A stretch of DNA of 64,000 nt. Origin: Polaribacter pacificus. GTDB lineage: Bacteria; Bacteroidota; Bacteroidia; Flavobacteriales; Flavobacteriaceae. Of this stretch, positions 8,545 to 17,855 are shown one piece after another. Below the pieces are notes generated by a model. That model ran no database searches, was not told where the DNA came from, and saw only the letters and a program-made list of their open reading frames with translations. The stretch is taken from contig NZ_CP150664.1 in the NCBI RefSeq assembly GCF_038024035.1, positions 2,046,001 through 2,110,000 on the forward strand, given 5' to 3'. The position numbers were made by a program, and so were the translations under genes. Every line of letters starts with the position of its first letter. Within the stretch, counting starts at the first letter, position 1.

Positions 8545-9216
8545 ATGAAACAACTGCTAACTTTTGTTTTACTATTTATGACCAGTCTTGCCTTTTCTCA
8601 AAAGGATTCTCTTAGAACTGGTGATCGCTATTTAGAAGATCAGTTATATCTAACAATCAGTTATAATCAATTGTATAGCCAGCCTGCTTTGTTAAGAGGG
8701 AGCGGTTTTTCTTATGGTTTTAGCATGGGGTATATAAGAGATATTCCATTGGTTAAAAGCGGTCATTTAGCTTTTGGTGCTGGTCTAGGGTTTGGTTATG
8801 ATTCTTTTAATCACGGATTAAAAGTAACCGAACAAAATAATCAAGTTGTCTTTGATGTAGATGCCCAAGTTAGCTCAAATCCACTTAGAATCCACACGAT
8901 AGAGCTTCCGTTTGAATTTCGCTGGAGAACTTCAACTGCTAATAAATTTAAATTTTGGCGGGTTTATGCTGGAATTAAATTGAGTTATAACCTTAAAAAT
9001 CAATTTAGCTACGATAATGGCACAACTGTTATAGATTATAATAATGTAGATCGGTTTAATAATTTTCAATATGGCTTAACACTTTCTACTGGTTATGCCG
9101 CTTTTAATTTTCATGTGTATTATGGGTTAACGCCATTGCTTAAAGAATCTGCTTTAGGAACCCCTGATATTAATACAAAAGTTATAAAGATGGGCTTAAT
9201 CTTTTATATACTATAA
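8545..9216 (+). CDS. PorT-family outer-membrane beta-barrel protein
   Basis: 223 residues with a signal peptide (cleavage near LAFSQ, residue 18-19) and no transmembrane helices after it. The mature part alternates hydrophobic and polar residues in strands with frequent aromatic ends (YGFSMGYIRDIPL, AFGAGLGFGYDSF, AFNFHVYYGL) and closes with a strand ending IFYIL. This fits the PorT-type barrel associated with the type IX secretion system of Bacteroidota. PorT-like barrels are also used outside secretion, so the T9SS role is inferred. Its stop codon overlaps the convergent gene by 6 bases. Confidence 0.75.
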   Translation: MKQLLTFVLLFMTSLAFSQKDSLRTGDRYLEDQLYLTISYNQLYSQPALLRGSGFSYGFSMGYIRDIPLVKSGHLAFGAGLGFGYDSFNHGLKVTEQNNQVVFDVDAQVSSNPLRIHTIELPFEFRWRTSTANKFKFWRVYAGIKLSYNLKNQFSYDNGTTVIDYNNVDRFNNFQYGLTLSTGYAAFNFHVYYGLTPLLKESALGTPDINTKVIKMGLIFYIL

Positions 9217-9810
9217 CAGATAATAAAGTCCAAATTGACTGCAAAACCCAAGGAAAAACCCAAGATAAATTTCTAAAGGAGTATGTGCTTTTAAATGCAA
9301 ACGCGCGCTTGCAAGAATACCTGTTAAAACAAATAAGATAGCTATAATTGGCAATGCACTTACTGAGTTTGCCGAAGTAAAGATTAATACAAAAGCAATA
9401 GCGCTACTCATAGAGAGTATATGCAAGCTCGTTTTGATTTTTAGTACAAATAGGAGGTAAACTACTATTAAAGCGGCTACAGTGCCGTAAAAGAGCAATC
9501 CAAGCTCTCTAAAATCAGAAATGTTTACAAAAAGCTTTCCAAGGATACTAAAAATAACCAACATGATAAATAAGGGTATTTTTCGTTCTTTAATACTGTG
9601 CACTTGGTAACTTTCTACATAGCCTAGAAGTTTTAATACGATAAGTGAGGTAAGTGGAATGATATAGGTTGCAAAAAACACAATACTTATTAAAATATAT
9701 TGCCTTTGAATGCTAATAGGGCTAGGATTTAATAATAAAAAAAGCAAGATTCCTATCGTTGGTATTACGATAGGGTGTAAAATAACAGATATGAATTTAT
9801 AAAACTTCAC
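9211..9810 (-). CDS. Multi-pass membrane protein, apparently a degenerate PAP2-like phosphatase fold
   Basis: 199 residues with about six hydrophobic helices. The C-terminal ARLHLKAHTPLEIYLGFFLG resembles PAP2 motif 3 (SR...H...D..G), but the first Ser is Ala and the last Asp is Glu. KTSLHILSM sits where PAP2 motif 2 (PSGH) would be, and SIKERKIPL where motif 1 (K...RP) would be. So the fold may be PAP2-like while catalysis is doubtful. It follows rpoN on the same strand with a 5-base gap, so it is co-transcribed with asnS-rpoN. Confidence 0.65.
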   Translation of the reverse strand: MKFYKFISVILHPIVIPTIGILLFLLLNPSPISIQRQYILISIVFFATYIIPLTSLIVLKLLGYVESYQVHSIKERKIPLFIMLVIFSILGKLFVNISDFRELGLLFYGTVAALIVVYLLFVLKIKTSLHILSMSSAIAFVLIFTSANSVSALPIIAILFVLTGILASARLHLKAHTPLEIYLGFFLGFCSQFGLYYLL

Positions 9811-9815
9811 TAAGC

Positions 9816-11276
9816 TTAAATCTCTTTGCGTAATCGAGCCACAGGTATGTCTAATTGCTCTCTGTATTTTGCAATAGTTCTCCTTGCAATCGGATACCCT
9901 TTTTCTTTTAAAACCGCAGCTAATTTATCATCGGTTAAAGGTTTTCTTTTGTCTTCGTTTTTTATAACCGTCTCTAAAATTGTTTTAATTTCTCTGGTAG
10001 ATACATCTTCTCCTTGGTCATTTTTCATAGACTCAGAAAAGAATTCTTTGATTAGCTTGGTGCCGTAAGGAGTAGAGACATATTTGCTATTAGCCACACG
10101 AGATACTGTAGAAATATCCATGTTGATGGTGTCTGCAATATCTTTTAAAATCATGGGTTTTAATTTTCTGTCATCCCCAGTCAAAAAATAGTCATACTGA
10201 TAATGCATAATCGCACTCATAGTAATCATTAGTGTTTGCTGGCGCTGAATGATAGCATCAATAAACCATTTTGCTGCATCTAATTTTTGTTTGATAAAAC
10301 CAACAGCTTCTTTTTGAGATTTACTTTTTTCTTTAGATTCTTGGTAGCCCTTCAGCATATTGCTATAATCCCTAGAAATATGTAATTCGGGCGCATTTCT
10401 CGCATTTAGGGTAAGGTCTAATTCACCATCAATAATACGAATTGAAAAATCTGGTACAATTTGCTCCGCGATTTTATTATTACCTGCATAAGAACTACCC
10501 GGTTTAGGATTCAGTTTTTCTACCTCTTTAATAACTGCCTTTAAATCTTCTTCTGAGATCGAGTAGCGCTCCATTAATTTGGCATAATGTTTCTTTACAA
10601 AAAGATCAAAAGAGTTTTCAAGGATGTTAATGGTTAACGATCTTATTTTTTCTAAAGGCTTTGATTTTAATTGTATAATTAAACACTCCTTAAGGTTTCT
10701 AGCACCAACACCAATAGGATCCATTTTATGAACCACTTTGGTTAGCATTTCTGTTACCTTTTGTTCTGTGGTAAATACATTTTGTGTAAAAGCCAAATCA
10801 TCTACCAAATCAACTAGTTCTCGACGAATATAACCACTGTCATCAATACTACCCACCAAGAACTCTGCAATCAGTCGTTCTTCTTCAGTCATCCGAAAGG
10901 TGTTTAACTGATTGGTCAACGATTGATGAAAGCTGGTGCCTGCAGCATAAGGCATGGTTCTGTCTTCATCATCCGAAGAGTAATTATTTGCCTGAGTTTT
11001 ATAACTAGGAACTTCATCATCACTAAGGTACTCGTCAATATTGATATCTTCTGCGTCAATTTTTTCGTTACCATTATCATCATCATATTCATTCTGAAAA
11101 TCATCATCTGATGAATCCGTATTGTCTTTACCAGTATCTAGAGCAGGATTTTCTTCGATCTCTTGTTTTAAGCGCTCCTCAAAAGCTTGCGTAGGCAGTT
11201 GAATTAACTTCATCAACTGAATTTGCTGAGGAGATAATTTCTGTAACAGTTTAAAATTTAAACTTTGTTTTAACAT
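9816..11276 (-). CDS. rpoN: RNA polymerase sigma-54 factor (RpoN)
   Basis: 486 residues. The glutamine/leucine-rich region I (KLSPQQIQLMKLIQLP) is at the N-terminus, followed by a strongly acidic region II (about 50-90), the core-binding and helix-turn-helix regions, and the RpoN box ARRTIAKYR (464-472) that reads the -24 element. It directs polymerase to promoters that need an ATP-driven activator. No such activator gene lies in the window. It lies 26 bases after asnS. Confidence 0.97.
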   Translation of the reverse strand: MLKQSLNFKLLQKLSPQQIQLMKLIQLPTQAFEERLKQEIEENPALDTGKDNTDSSDDDFQNEYDDDNGNEKIDAEDINIDEYLSDDEVPSYKTQANNYSSDDEDRTMPYAAGTSFHQSLTNQLNTFRMTEEERLIAEFLVGSIDDSGYIRRELVDLVDDLAFTQNVFTTEQKVTEMLTKVVHKMDPIGVGARNLKECLIIQLKSKPLEKIRSLTINILENSFDLFVKKHYAKLMERYSISEEDLKAVIKEVEKLNPKPGSSYAGNNKIAEQIVPDFSIRIIDGELDLTLNARNAPELHISRDYSNMLKGYQESKEKSKSQKEAVGFIKQKLDAAKWFIDAIIQRQQTLMITMSAIMHYQYDYFLTGDDRKLKPMILKDIADTINMDISTVSRVANSKYVSTPYGTKLIKEFFSESMKNDQGEDVSTREIKTILETVIKNEDKRKPLTDDKLAAVLKEKGYPIARRTIAKYREQLDIPVARLRKEI

Positions 11277-11302
11277 TGCCTATACTTACTAAATTTTATT
11301 AA

Positions 11303-12736
11303 TTAAAATTCTGCGTTTTGTGGGGTTCTTGGAAAAGGGATCACGTCTCTAATATTTGCCATTCCAGTAGCAAATTGCACCAAACGTTCAAAACCTAGTC
11401 CAAAACCAGCATGTACTGCGGTTCCAAATTTTCTAGTGTCCAAATACCACCACAATTCTTTTTCATCAATTCCTAAAGCAGCCATTTTTTCTTTTAAAAC
11501 ATCTAATCGCTCTTCACGTTGTGCGCCTCCAACAATTTCTCCAATTCCAGGAAACAAAACATCCATAGCTCTTACTGTTTTTCCATCTTCATTTAAGCGC
11601 ATATAAAAGGCTTTAATGTTTGCTGGATAATCAAATAAAATAACCGGACATTTAAAGTGTTTTTCAACCAAATAACGTTCGTGTTCAGATTGTAAATCAG
11701 CTCCCCACTCGTTGATAGGAAATTGAAACTTCTTCTTTTTATTTGGTTTTGAGTTGCGCAATATATCGATCGCCTCTGTATAGCTAACTCGTTTAAAATT
11801 ATTTTCAGTAATAAAACGCAGCTTTTCTAGCAAGCTCATTTCACTTCTTTCTGCTTGTGGTTTTGATTTTTCTTCTTGACTTAATCGTTGGTCTAAGAAT
11901 GCTAAATCATCTTGACAATGTTCTAAAACATAGGCTAAAACAGATTTGATAAAATCTTCTGCCAAGTCCATATTGCCATCTAAATCCATAAAAGCCACTT
12001 CTGGCTCTATCATCCAAAACTCTGCCAAATGGCGAGTAGTATTTGAGTTTTCAGCTCTAAAAGTAGGACCAAACGTATATACTTTACCCAATGCCATTGC
12101 ATAGGTTTCTGCTTCTAGTTGTCCTGAAACTGTCAGGTTGGTTTCTTTTCCAAAAAAATCTTTTGAGTAGTCAATGTCACCTGCTTCAGTAAGAGGGGCC
12201 TTATTGGCTTCAAAAGAAGTCACTTTAAACATTTCACCAGCACCTTCGGCATCAGATCCAGTAATAACAGGTGTGTGAACATAATTAAAACCTTCATCTT
12301 GAAAGTACTTATGTACTGCAAAAGACAGTTTAGATCGCACTCTCATAACAGCACTAAAGGTGTTTGTTCTAACGCGTAAATGTGCGTTTTCACGCAAAAA
12401 CTCTAGACTGTGTTTTTTTGGCTGAATAGGGTATTCTTCTGGGTTTGAGTCTCCCAAAATTTCGATTTCACTTACTTGAATTTCTACCGATTGCCCTTTT
12501 CCTTGGCTTTCTACCAAAGTTCCTTTTACGGCAATTGCAGCGCCAGTTGTGATTCTTTTTAAGGTTTCTTCATCTGTGTTTTCAAAGTCGATTACACATT
12601 GAATATTATGAATGGTAGAGCCATCATTAAGTGCAATAAATCGATTGCTTCTAAATGTTCTAACCCAACCCTTTAACGAAACTTCTTGTAAAAAAAGTTC
12701 TGATTTTAATAAGTCTGAAACAGTCCCTTTAATCAT
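11303..12736 (-). CDS. asnS: Asparaginyl-tRNA synthetase (class II)
   Basis: 477 residues from the chosen start. It has an N-terminal OB-fold anticodon-binding domain ([20 protein letters not shown]) and class II motifs 2 ([17 protein letters not shown]) and 3 ([10 protein letters not shown]). It attaches Asn to tRNA-Asn. The frame is open to an ATG at 12781, but a promoter box (TATCTTTG, 12792-12785) ends only 4 bases before that codon, so transcription would begin at or after it. The ATG at 12736, preceded by AGAGAG and giving [10 protein letters not shown], is therefore preferred; the ATG at 12769 is less likely. Confidence 0.95.
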   Translation of the reverse strand: MIKGTVSDLLKSELFLQEVSLKGWVRTFRSNRFIALNDGSTIHNIQCVIDFENTDEETLKRITTGAAIAVKGTLVESQGKGQSVEIQVSEIEILGDSNPEEYPIQPKKHSLEFLRENAHLRVRTNTFSAVMRVRSKLSFAVHKYFQDEGFNYVHTPVITGSDAEGAGEMFKVTSFEANKAPLTEAGDIDYSKDFFGKETNLTVSGQLEAETYAMALGKVYTFGPTFRAENSNTTRHLAEFWMIEPEVAFMDLDGNMDLAEDFIKSVLAYVLEHCQDDLAFLDQRLSQEEKSKPQAERSEMSLLEKLRFITENNFKRVSYTEAIDILRNSKPNKKKKFQFPINEWGADLQSEHERYLVEKHFKCPVILFDYPANIKAFYMRLNEDGKTVRAMDVLFPGIGEIVGGAQREERLDVLKEKMAALGIDEKELWWYLDTRKFGTAVHAGFGLGFERLVQFATGMANIRDVIPFPRTPQNAEF

Positions 12737-12784
12737 CTCTCTAAAATATTTATTTATATTGATTGCCATCTGTTCTGGCAATTA

Positions 12785-12815
12785 CAAAGATACTTTTTTA
12801 AGAGATAACGAGCAA
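12785..12815 (-). promoter_or_regulatory. asnS: Promoter for asnS (and probably rpoN and the PAP2-like gene)
   Basis: On the minus strand, TTG (12815-12813), a 20-base spacer and TATCTTTG (12792-12785), both perfect matches. The predicted transcription start is near 12779, which gives a leader of about 43 bases to the ATG at 12736. Confidence 0.7.
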
Positions 12816-12889
12816 TGAAAGAAGCATCAATAATTAAGCTTCGCTTTGAGGCTTCTATTGTTAAAAAATTAGTTTGTTCAGCGCTGTAA

Positions 12890-15259
12890 TTATGGCTTTT
12901 CTTCTTTTGGAGGAAGAATCTTTATGCTTGGTTCTTTGAATACTTTCTGGTTTGAGATTTTCTTTTCAAAAGAAAGTAGCAAAGAAGGTAGTAATAACAA
13001 GTTAGATACCATAGCAAACAAAAGAGTTACAGAAACCAGACCTCCTAAAGCAATAGTTCCTCCAAAACTAGAAATAGTAAAGACTAGAAAACCAAAAAAT
13101 AACACAATGGACGTGTAAAACATACTCACACCAGTTTCTCTTAATGCGCTGTATACTGATCGAGTAATTTTCCAGTTGTTGGCTTGTAATTCTTGCCTGT
13201 ATTTTGCTAAAAAGTGAATGGTATCATCCACAGATATACCAAAGGCAATACTAAACACCAAAATTGTTGACGGTTTAATAGGGATGCCTAAAAAGCCCAT
13301 CAATCCTGCTGTAATTAGTAGGGGTAATATATTAGGTAAAATTGAGATTAAGATCATTTGGTACGATCGAAACATCCATGCCATAAAAATTGCAATTAGT
13401 AAAATAGCTAATGACAAAGAAATGATTAGGTTTTTGATTAGGTAATTAGTCCCTTTTAAAAAGACCAAGGCCTTTCCGGTTAGGGTTACCTCATAAGTAT
13501 CTGCATCAAACTCTTTGTCTATAATGGCTTGTAATCGATTTTGAATATCATCCATTTTGTCAGTGCCCACATCCTTCATAAAGGTGGTGATTCTTGCATA
13601 TTGACCAGTAGAATCTACAAAATTATTAAGCATTTTGGCATTGCCATCAGAATTTTTGGTAAAGGCAAAAATATGACTCTGTTCTTGTGAGGTAGGAAGC
13701 TGATAATATTTAGGGTTCCCTTTGTAGTAGGCTTGTTTTGAGTATTTTACAAGGTTTACTACAGATATTGGTTTAGAAAGTTCAGGAAATTGCTCAATAA
13801 CTTCATTGATCTTTTCCATCTTTTTAAGTGTCGATAATTTCATGACACCATTTTCTTTTTTGGTATTTACCAATATTTCTAAAGGCATGATTCCTCCAAA
13901 TTCGGTTTCAAAAAACTTAATGTCTTTGTAGAAGTCTTTTCCTTTAGGCATGTCTTCTATTAGGCTTCCAGAAACGCGGATTTGATAGATGCCGATAATT
14001 CCAAAAATGATAATGATCACAGTAGAGATATAAATGGTGATTCTATTGTGTCTCACCATTTTTTCCATCCAGTTTACCACATTTTCAATCCATTTTTTTT
14101 CTAAGTGATTTAGATGTTTCTTTTTAGGAAGTGGCATAAAACTATAGATGATTGGAATAATCATCAAAGCCAAAATAAATATACAAACGATGTTGATCGA
14201 GGCAATAATTCCAAATTCTCTTAACAGTTGGCTCTTTACAAAAACAAAAGTTGCAAATCCAGAAGCTGTTGTAATATTGGTCATTAAAGTAGCGTTACCG
14301 ACCTTAGAAATGACTCTTTGCAATGATTTTGCCTGGTTTCCATGCTTCTTAACCTCTTGCTGGTATTTGTTAATTAAAAATACGGCATTGGGTACACCAA
14401 TAACAATGATTAATGGCGGAATTAATGCTGTTAAGACCGTAATTTCATATTGGAATAAGCCAATAAATCCAAAGGCCCAAACCACACCGATCATGACTAC
14501 AGATAGTGTAATAAATGTGGCTCTATACGAGCGGAAAAAGAAGTAAAAAATAATTGCGGTGATTCCTAGAGCTCCTAAGACAAATAATAAAATCTCATCT
14601 TGAATGTTTTGAGAATTTAAGGTTCTAATATAGGGCATTCCAGAAACACGTACGTTTAAGTCATTGTCTTTCTCAAATTTTTCTATGGTAGGGATAAGTA
14701 CATCAAAAATATAATCTCTTCGTTGCGGAGTGTTTACAATATCCTTTTTAATGTAAATAGCAGACTGTACAGTTCCAGTATTCTTATTGTAAAGTAGATT
14801 GTCATAAAACGGAAGGTTTTCAAACAGATCCTTTCTAATTTTATCTACTTCATTTTGTGTTTTTGGTGATTGTTCAATAAGGGGTTCTAAAACAAATTTT
14901 CTGTTTTTTCTATCTACTTCTAGCTTTTGAACATCGGCTATAGAAACGGTAAATTCTATTTCTTCTGCCTTGTCTAATTCTTTGGTAAGTGAATTCCAAG
15001 CTTCTAGTTTTTTTGGAGTAAATAAAGTAGTATCCTTAATTCCAAGCAGAATTAAATTTCCTTCTTCACCAAAAACTTTTAAAAATTGGTTGTATTGAAT
15101 GTTTGCTTCGTGATTTTCTGGAAGTAAGTTCGCCTCAGAATACGAAAACTTCATATACTTCATTTGACTGGCTAAAAAAGCAGTACAGATTGCAATTACA
15201 AGTAGAACTACATAGCGGTTTCTCAAGATTAAACCTGCAGCTTTGGTCCAGAAATTCAT
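12890..15259 (-). CDS. RND/MMPL-type exporter (hydrophobe exporter family)
   Basis: 789 residues, with one transmembrane helix at the N-terminus (16-34), a large periplasmic loop, a block of five helices with a sterol-sensing-like arrangement (about 220-370), a sixth helix (about 405-425) starting the second repeat, a second periplasmic loop and a final five-helix block (about 620-770). FGISVDDTIHF in the last block carries the paired aspartates typical of proton relay in this family. It resembles MMPL/HpnN/YdfJ exporters that move lipids or hydrophobic compounds. No membrane-fusion or outer-membrane partner is adjacent, so the substrate remains open. Confidence 0.88.
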   Translation of the reverse strand: MNFWTKAAGLILRNRYVVLLVIAICTAFLASQMKYMKFSYSEANLLPENHEANIQYNQFLKVFGEEGNLILLGIKDTTLFTPKKLEAWNSLTKELDKAEEIEFTVSIADVQKLEVDRKNRKFVLEPLIEQSPKTQNEVDKIRKDLFENLPFYDNLLYNKNTGTVQSAIYIKKDIVNTPQRRDYIFDVLIPTIEKFEKDNDLNVRVSGMPYIRTLNSQNIQDEILLFVLGALGITAIIFYFFFRSYRATFITLSVVMIGVVWAFGFIGLFQYEITVLTALIPPLIIVIGVPNAVFLINKYQQEVKKHGNQAKSLQRVISKVGNATLMTNITTASGFATFVFVKSQLLREFGIIASINIVCIFILALMIIPIIYSFMPLPKKKHLNHLEKKWIENVVNWMEKMVRHNRITIYISTVIIIIFGIIGIYQIRVSGSLIEDMPKGKDFYKDIKFFETEFGGIMPLEILVNTKKENGVMKLSTLKKMEKINEVIEQFPELSKPISVVNLVKYSKQAYYKGNPKYYQLPTSQEQSHIFAFTKNSDGNAKMLNNFVDSTGQYARITTFMKDVGTDKMDDIQNRLQAIIDKEFDADTYEVTLTGKALVFLKGTNYLIKNLIISLSLAILLIAIFMAWMFRSYQMILISILPNILPLLITAGLMGFLGIPIKPSTILVFSIAFGISVDDTIHFLAKYRQELQANNWKITRSVYSALRETGVSMFYTSIVLFFGFLVFTISSFGGTIALGGLVSVTLLFAMVSNLLLLPSLLLSFEKKISNQKVFKEPSIKILPPKEEKP

Positions 15260-15308
15260 TTAAAAAAATTTTAGCAAAGGTAACAAATGCCCTTTAAATA
15301 GCTGGCAT

Positions 15309-15338
15309 AAAAAAAAGCGTTTGTCAACGCTTTTTTTT
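15309..15338 (-). terminator. Terminator downstream of frr
   Basis: AAAAAAAAGCGTT, a 4-base loop and the mirror AACGCTTTTTTTT. It ends the pyrH-frr transcript before the RND exporter gene; it is symmetric and could also work on the other strand. Confidence 0.85.
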
Positions 15339-15354
15339 AATTTTTTATTTACAA

Positions 15355-15912
15355 TTAGACGGTCAAGATCTCTTTTTCTTTGACCGCTAAAAGTGCTTCT
15401 GTTTGTTTTACAAAATCATCTGTTAAAGTTTGAACATCAGCTTCTGCAATCTTTTTCATATCATCAGAAATGTCTACTTTTTTAATCTCGTTGTTGGCGT
15501 CTTTTCTTGCATTTCTAATCCCGATTTTGGCATCTTCAGCCTCAGCTTTTGCTTGTTTAGCCAAGCCTAAACGTCTTTCTTCTGTTAATGCAGGAACATT
15601 GATAATAATGTTTTCTCCATTATTCATGGGGTTAAAACCAATATTGGCAAGCATAATTGCCTTTTCAATTTCTTGAAGCATGTTTTTTTCCCAAGGTTGT
15701 ACAGTAATGGTACGTGCATCGGGTGTGTTTACATTGGCAATCTGACTTAAAGGTGTTTGAGAGCCATAATAGTCTACTTGAATTCCACCTAACATAGCAG
15801 GAGTTGCTCTACCAGCTCGAATATTTCTCAATTCTTTAATTAAATGCGCTATGGCATTTTGCATTTGTTCTTTGGCCGAGTCTAAAATAAATTCAATCTC
15901 TTCGTTCATCAC
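15355..15912 (-). CDS. frr: Ribosome recycling factor
   Basis: 185 residues, the standard length. The N-terminal helix is followed by LRNIRAGRATPAML and VDYYGSQTPLSQIANV, both diagnostic for RRF, and the ENIIINVPALTEERR segment near residue 110. With EF-G it splits post-termination ribosomes. It follows pyrH by 18 bases in the usual pyrH-frr order. A second ATG one codon later is an equally good start. Confidence 0.97.
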   Translation of the reverse strand: MMNEEIEFILDSAKEQMQNAIAHLIKELRNIRAGRATPAMLGGIQVDYYGSQTPLSQIANVNTPDARTITVQPWEKNMLQEIEKAIMLANIGFNPMNNGENIIINVPALTEERRLGLAKQAKAEAEDAKIGIRNARKDANNEIKKVDISDDMKKIAEADVQTLTDDFVKQTEALLAVKEKEILTV

Positions 15913-15930
15913 TTAAAATTTATACTTTAC

Positions 15931-16641
15931 TTATTTATTATCAACTATGGTTCCAATTTTTTCTCCAGAAACCAATTTCATGAAGTTTCCTTTTTTGTTC
16001 ATATCAAAAACAATAATTGGAAGCTTATTTTCTTCACTTAATGTAAACGCAGTCATGTCCATTACTTTTAAGCCTTTTTCTATGACTTCTTTAAAAGTAA
16101 TGCTTTGAAATTTAATTGCATCTTTATTTTTCTCAGGATCAGAATTGTAAATACCATCTACACGAGTCCCTTTTAAAATAGCATCTGCATTAATTTCTAT
16201 GGCTCTTAAGACAGCAGCTGTATCTGTAGTAAAATACGGATTTCCGGTACCTCCTCCAAAAATAACAACACGTCCTTTTTCTAGATGACGATTGGCTCTC
16301 CTTTTAATATAAGGCTCTGCAATTTCTTTAATCTCAATAGCTGTTTGGAGTCTTGTCTGAATACCTTCTGCTTCAAGGGCACTTTGTAGCGCTAAACCAT
16401 TAATGCAGGTTGCAAGCATCCCCATATGATCTCCTTGAACTCTATCCATACCGTTACTCGCTCCAGCAACACCTCTAAAGATGTTTCCTCCTCCAATTAC
16501 AATGGCTACTTCTATTCCTTTTTCTACAACTTCTTTAATTTCCTTGGCATACTCAGACAGTCGTTTTGGGTCTATCCCGTATTGTCTGTCACCCATTAAA
16601 GCTTCGCCACTTAATTTTAAAAGAATTCTTTTGTATTGCAT
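15931..16641 (-). CDS. pyrH: UMP kinase (UMP to UDP)
   Basis: 236 residues. KLSGEALMG near the N-terminus and [10 protein letters not shown] (about 48-57) form the nucleotide-binding loops of bacterial UMP kinase, and [19 protein letters not shown] (about 129-147) is the second conserved block. It is an amino-acid-kinase-fold enzyme that phosphorylates UMP using ATP and is normally allosterically controlled by GTP and UTP. It has its own promoter box and sits between tsf and frr. Confidence 0.97.
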   Translation of the reverse strand: MQYKRILLKLSGEALMGDRQYGIDPKRLSEYAKEIKEVVEKGIEVAIVIGGGNIFRGVAGASNGMDRVQGDHMGMLATCINGLALQSALEAEGIQTRLQTAIEIKEIAEPYIKRRANRHLEKGRVVIFGGGTGNPYFTTDTAAVLRAIEINADAILKGTRVDGIYNSDPEKNKDAIKFQSITFKEVIEKGLKVMDMTAFTLSEENKLPIIVFDMNKKGNFMKLVSGEKIGTIVDNK

Positions 16642-16693
16642 GTATTGATTTGTATTTAATAAAATTCTCGCTCAAACGAGAACAAAGGTTTGG

Positions 16694-16701
16694 CAAATAT
16701 A
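16694..16701 (-). promoter_or_regulatory. -7 promoter box for pyrH-frr
   Basis: The minus strand reads TATATTTG, a perfect TAnnTTTG box about 53 bases before the pyrH ATG. The only nearby TTG on that strand is 11 bases upstream, too close for the usual spacing. Confidence 0.45.
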
Positions 16702-16759
16702 AGAAATTCCATCAAAGCATTTTTTGTTTTTAATAAATAGAGTGAAGTTCTATGCAAAA

Positions 16760-16786
16760 AAAAACCATCCGTATTGGATGGTTTTT
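16760..16786 (-). terminator. Terminator downstream of tsf
   Basis: AAAACCATCC and GGATGGTTTT around a 5-base loop; on the minus strand the stem is followed by nine T. It separates the ribosomal operon from pyrH-frr. Confidence 0.9.
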
Positions 16787-16811
16787 ATTATGGTTTTTTG
16801 AGAACTTAAGA

Positions 16812-17777
16812 TTATCCTAAAGTAACTCTTTTAAATCCGCTTACTGCAACATCTCCATACGTTTTAACGTATTGTGCAACATTCTTCTTTTCGTCTTTAA
16901 TAAACACTTGATCCAATAAACATTGTTCTTGATCTAAGGTTGTATTATCAGAAATAAAACGCTCCATTTTACCAGGTAAAATACGGTCCCAAATTTGTTC
17001 TGGTTTTCCTTCAGCTTTTAATTCAGCTTTTGCAGCTTCTTCAGCTTTTGCTAAAACATCTTCAGTTAACTGAGCCATAGAAATAAACTGTGGTACATTT
17101 TTCAATGTTTTCCCTAATCTACCTAACTCAATATTGTCTTTTTCGATTACAGCAATTCTCGCTTCAGTTTCTGATGCAATATAAGCTGGGTCAAAATCTT
17201 TATAAGATAAAGTAGTAGCTCCCATTGAAGCAATTTGCATTGCTAAGTCTTTAGTTAAAACATCAGCTTTATCAACTGCGTTTGTTAAACCAACGATAGC
17301 AGCAATTTTACCGATATGTGTATAAGAACCAACATAAGCAGCTTCAATTCTTTCAAAAGCAGTAATGTCTAATTTCTCTCCAATAACACCAGTTTGTTCA
17401 ACTAATTTATCTGCAACTGTCATTCCATCAAAATCAGCAGCTAAAAATTCTTCTTTAGTGTTGAAGTTTAAAGCGATGTCTGCAAGTTGACCAGCCAATG
17501 CTACGAATGAATCATTTTTACCAACAAAGTCAGTTTCACAAGCCAATACGATTGCTATTCCAGCAGTGTTATCAGCGTTAATTCTTGTAATTGCAACTCC
17601 TTCTGTAGATTCTCTATCAGCTCTTTTTGCAGCTACTTTTTGTCCTTTTTTACGTAAAACTTCAATTGCTTTGTCAAAGTTTCCTTCTGCTTCAACCAAT
17701 GCATTTTTACAATCCATCATTCCAGCACCAGTAGCTTCTCTTAAGTTTTTTACGTCTGCAGCACTTATTTTTGTCAT
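16812..17777 (-). CDS. tsf: Translation elongation factor Ts
   Basis: 321 residues from the chosen start. The UBA-like N-terminus (ISAADVKNLREATGAGMMDCKNAL) and the EF-Tu contact motif ETDFVGKN (TDFV) are clear. It exchanges GDP for GTP on EF-Tu. The open frame continues upstream to a TTG at 17804, but that codon lies in a perfect hairpin, so the ATG at 17777 (MTKISAADVK) is the start. It is 78 bases after rpsB with a hairpin between. Confidence 0.97.
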   Translation of the reverse strand: MTKISAADVKNLREATGAGMMDCKNALVEAEGNFDKAIEVLRKKGQKVAAKRADRESTEGVAITRINADNTAGIAIVLACETDFVGKNDSFVALAGQLADIALNFNTKEEFLAADFDGMTVADKLVEQTGVIGEKLDITAFERIEAAYVGSYTHIGKIAAIVGLTNAVDKADVLTKDLAMQIASMGATTLSYKDFDPAYIASETEARIAVIEKDNIELGRLGKTLKNVPQFISMAQLTEDVLAKAEEAAKAELKAEGKPEQIWDRILPGKMERFISDNTTLDQEQCLLDQVFIKDEKKNVAQYVKTYGDVAVSGFKRVTLG

Positions 17778-17799
17778 GTCACTTAGTATTTTTTGTAAA

Positions 17800-17833
17800 A
17801 ACAATTCTGATTTTTTGTGAAATCAGAATTGTT
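17800..17833 (-). terminator. Hairpin between rpsB and tsf, terminator or attenuator
   Basis: A perfect 14-base stem (AACAATTCTGATTT / AAATCAGAATTGTT, 17800-17813 and 17820-17833) with a 6-base loop. On the transcribed minus strand it is followed by only a few more T, so partial termination is likely, lowering tsf relative to rpsB. Confidence 0.65.
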
Positions 17834-17855
17834 ATACAGTTTATAGATTTGTTAA

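Noticed and set aside
12816..12889. AGAAGC/GCTTCT pairing after the RND exporter gene as a terminator
   Set aside because: Stem of only 5-6 bases with a loop over 10 bases and no proper T-run.
12924..14546. Several plus-strand open frames of 60-130 codons within the RND exporter gene
   Set aside because: They are opposite-strand shadows of a membrane protein gene with clear domains; no promoter or ribosome site of their own.
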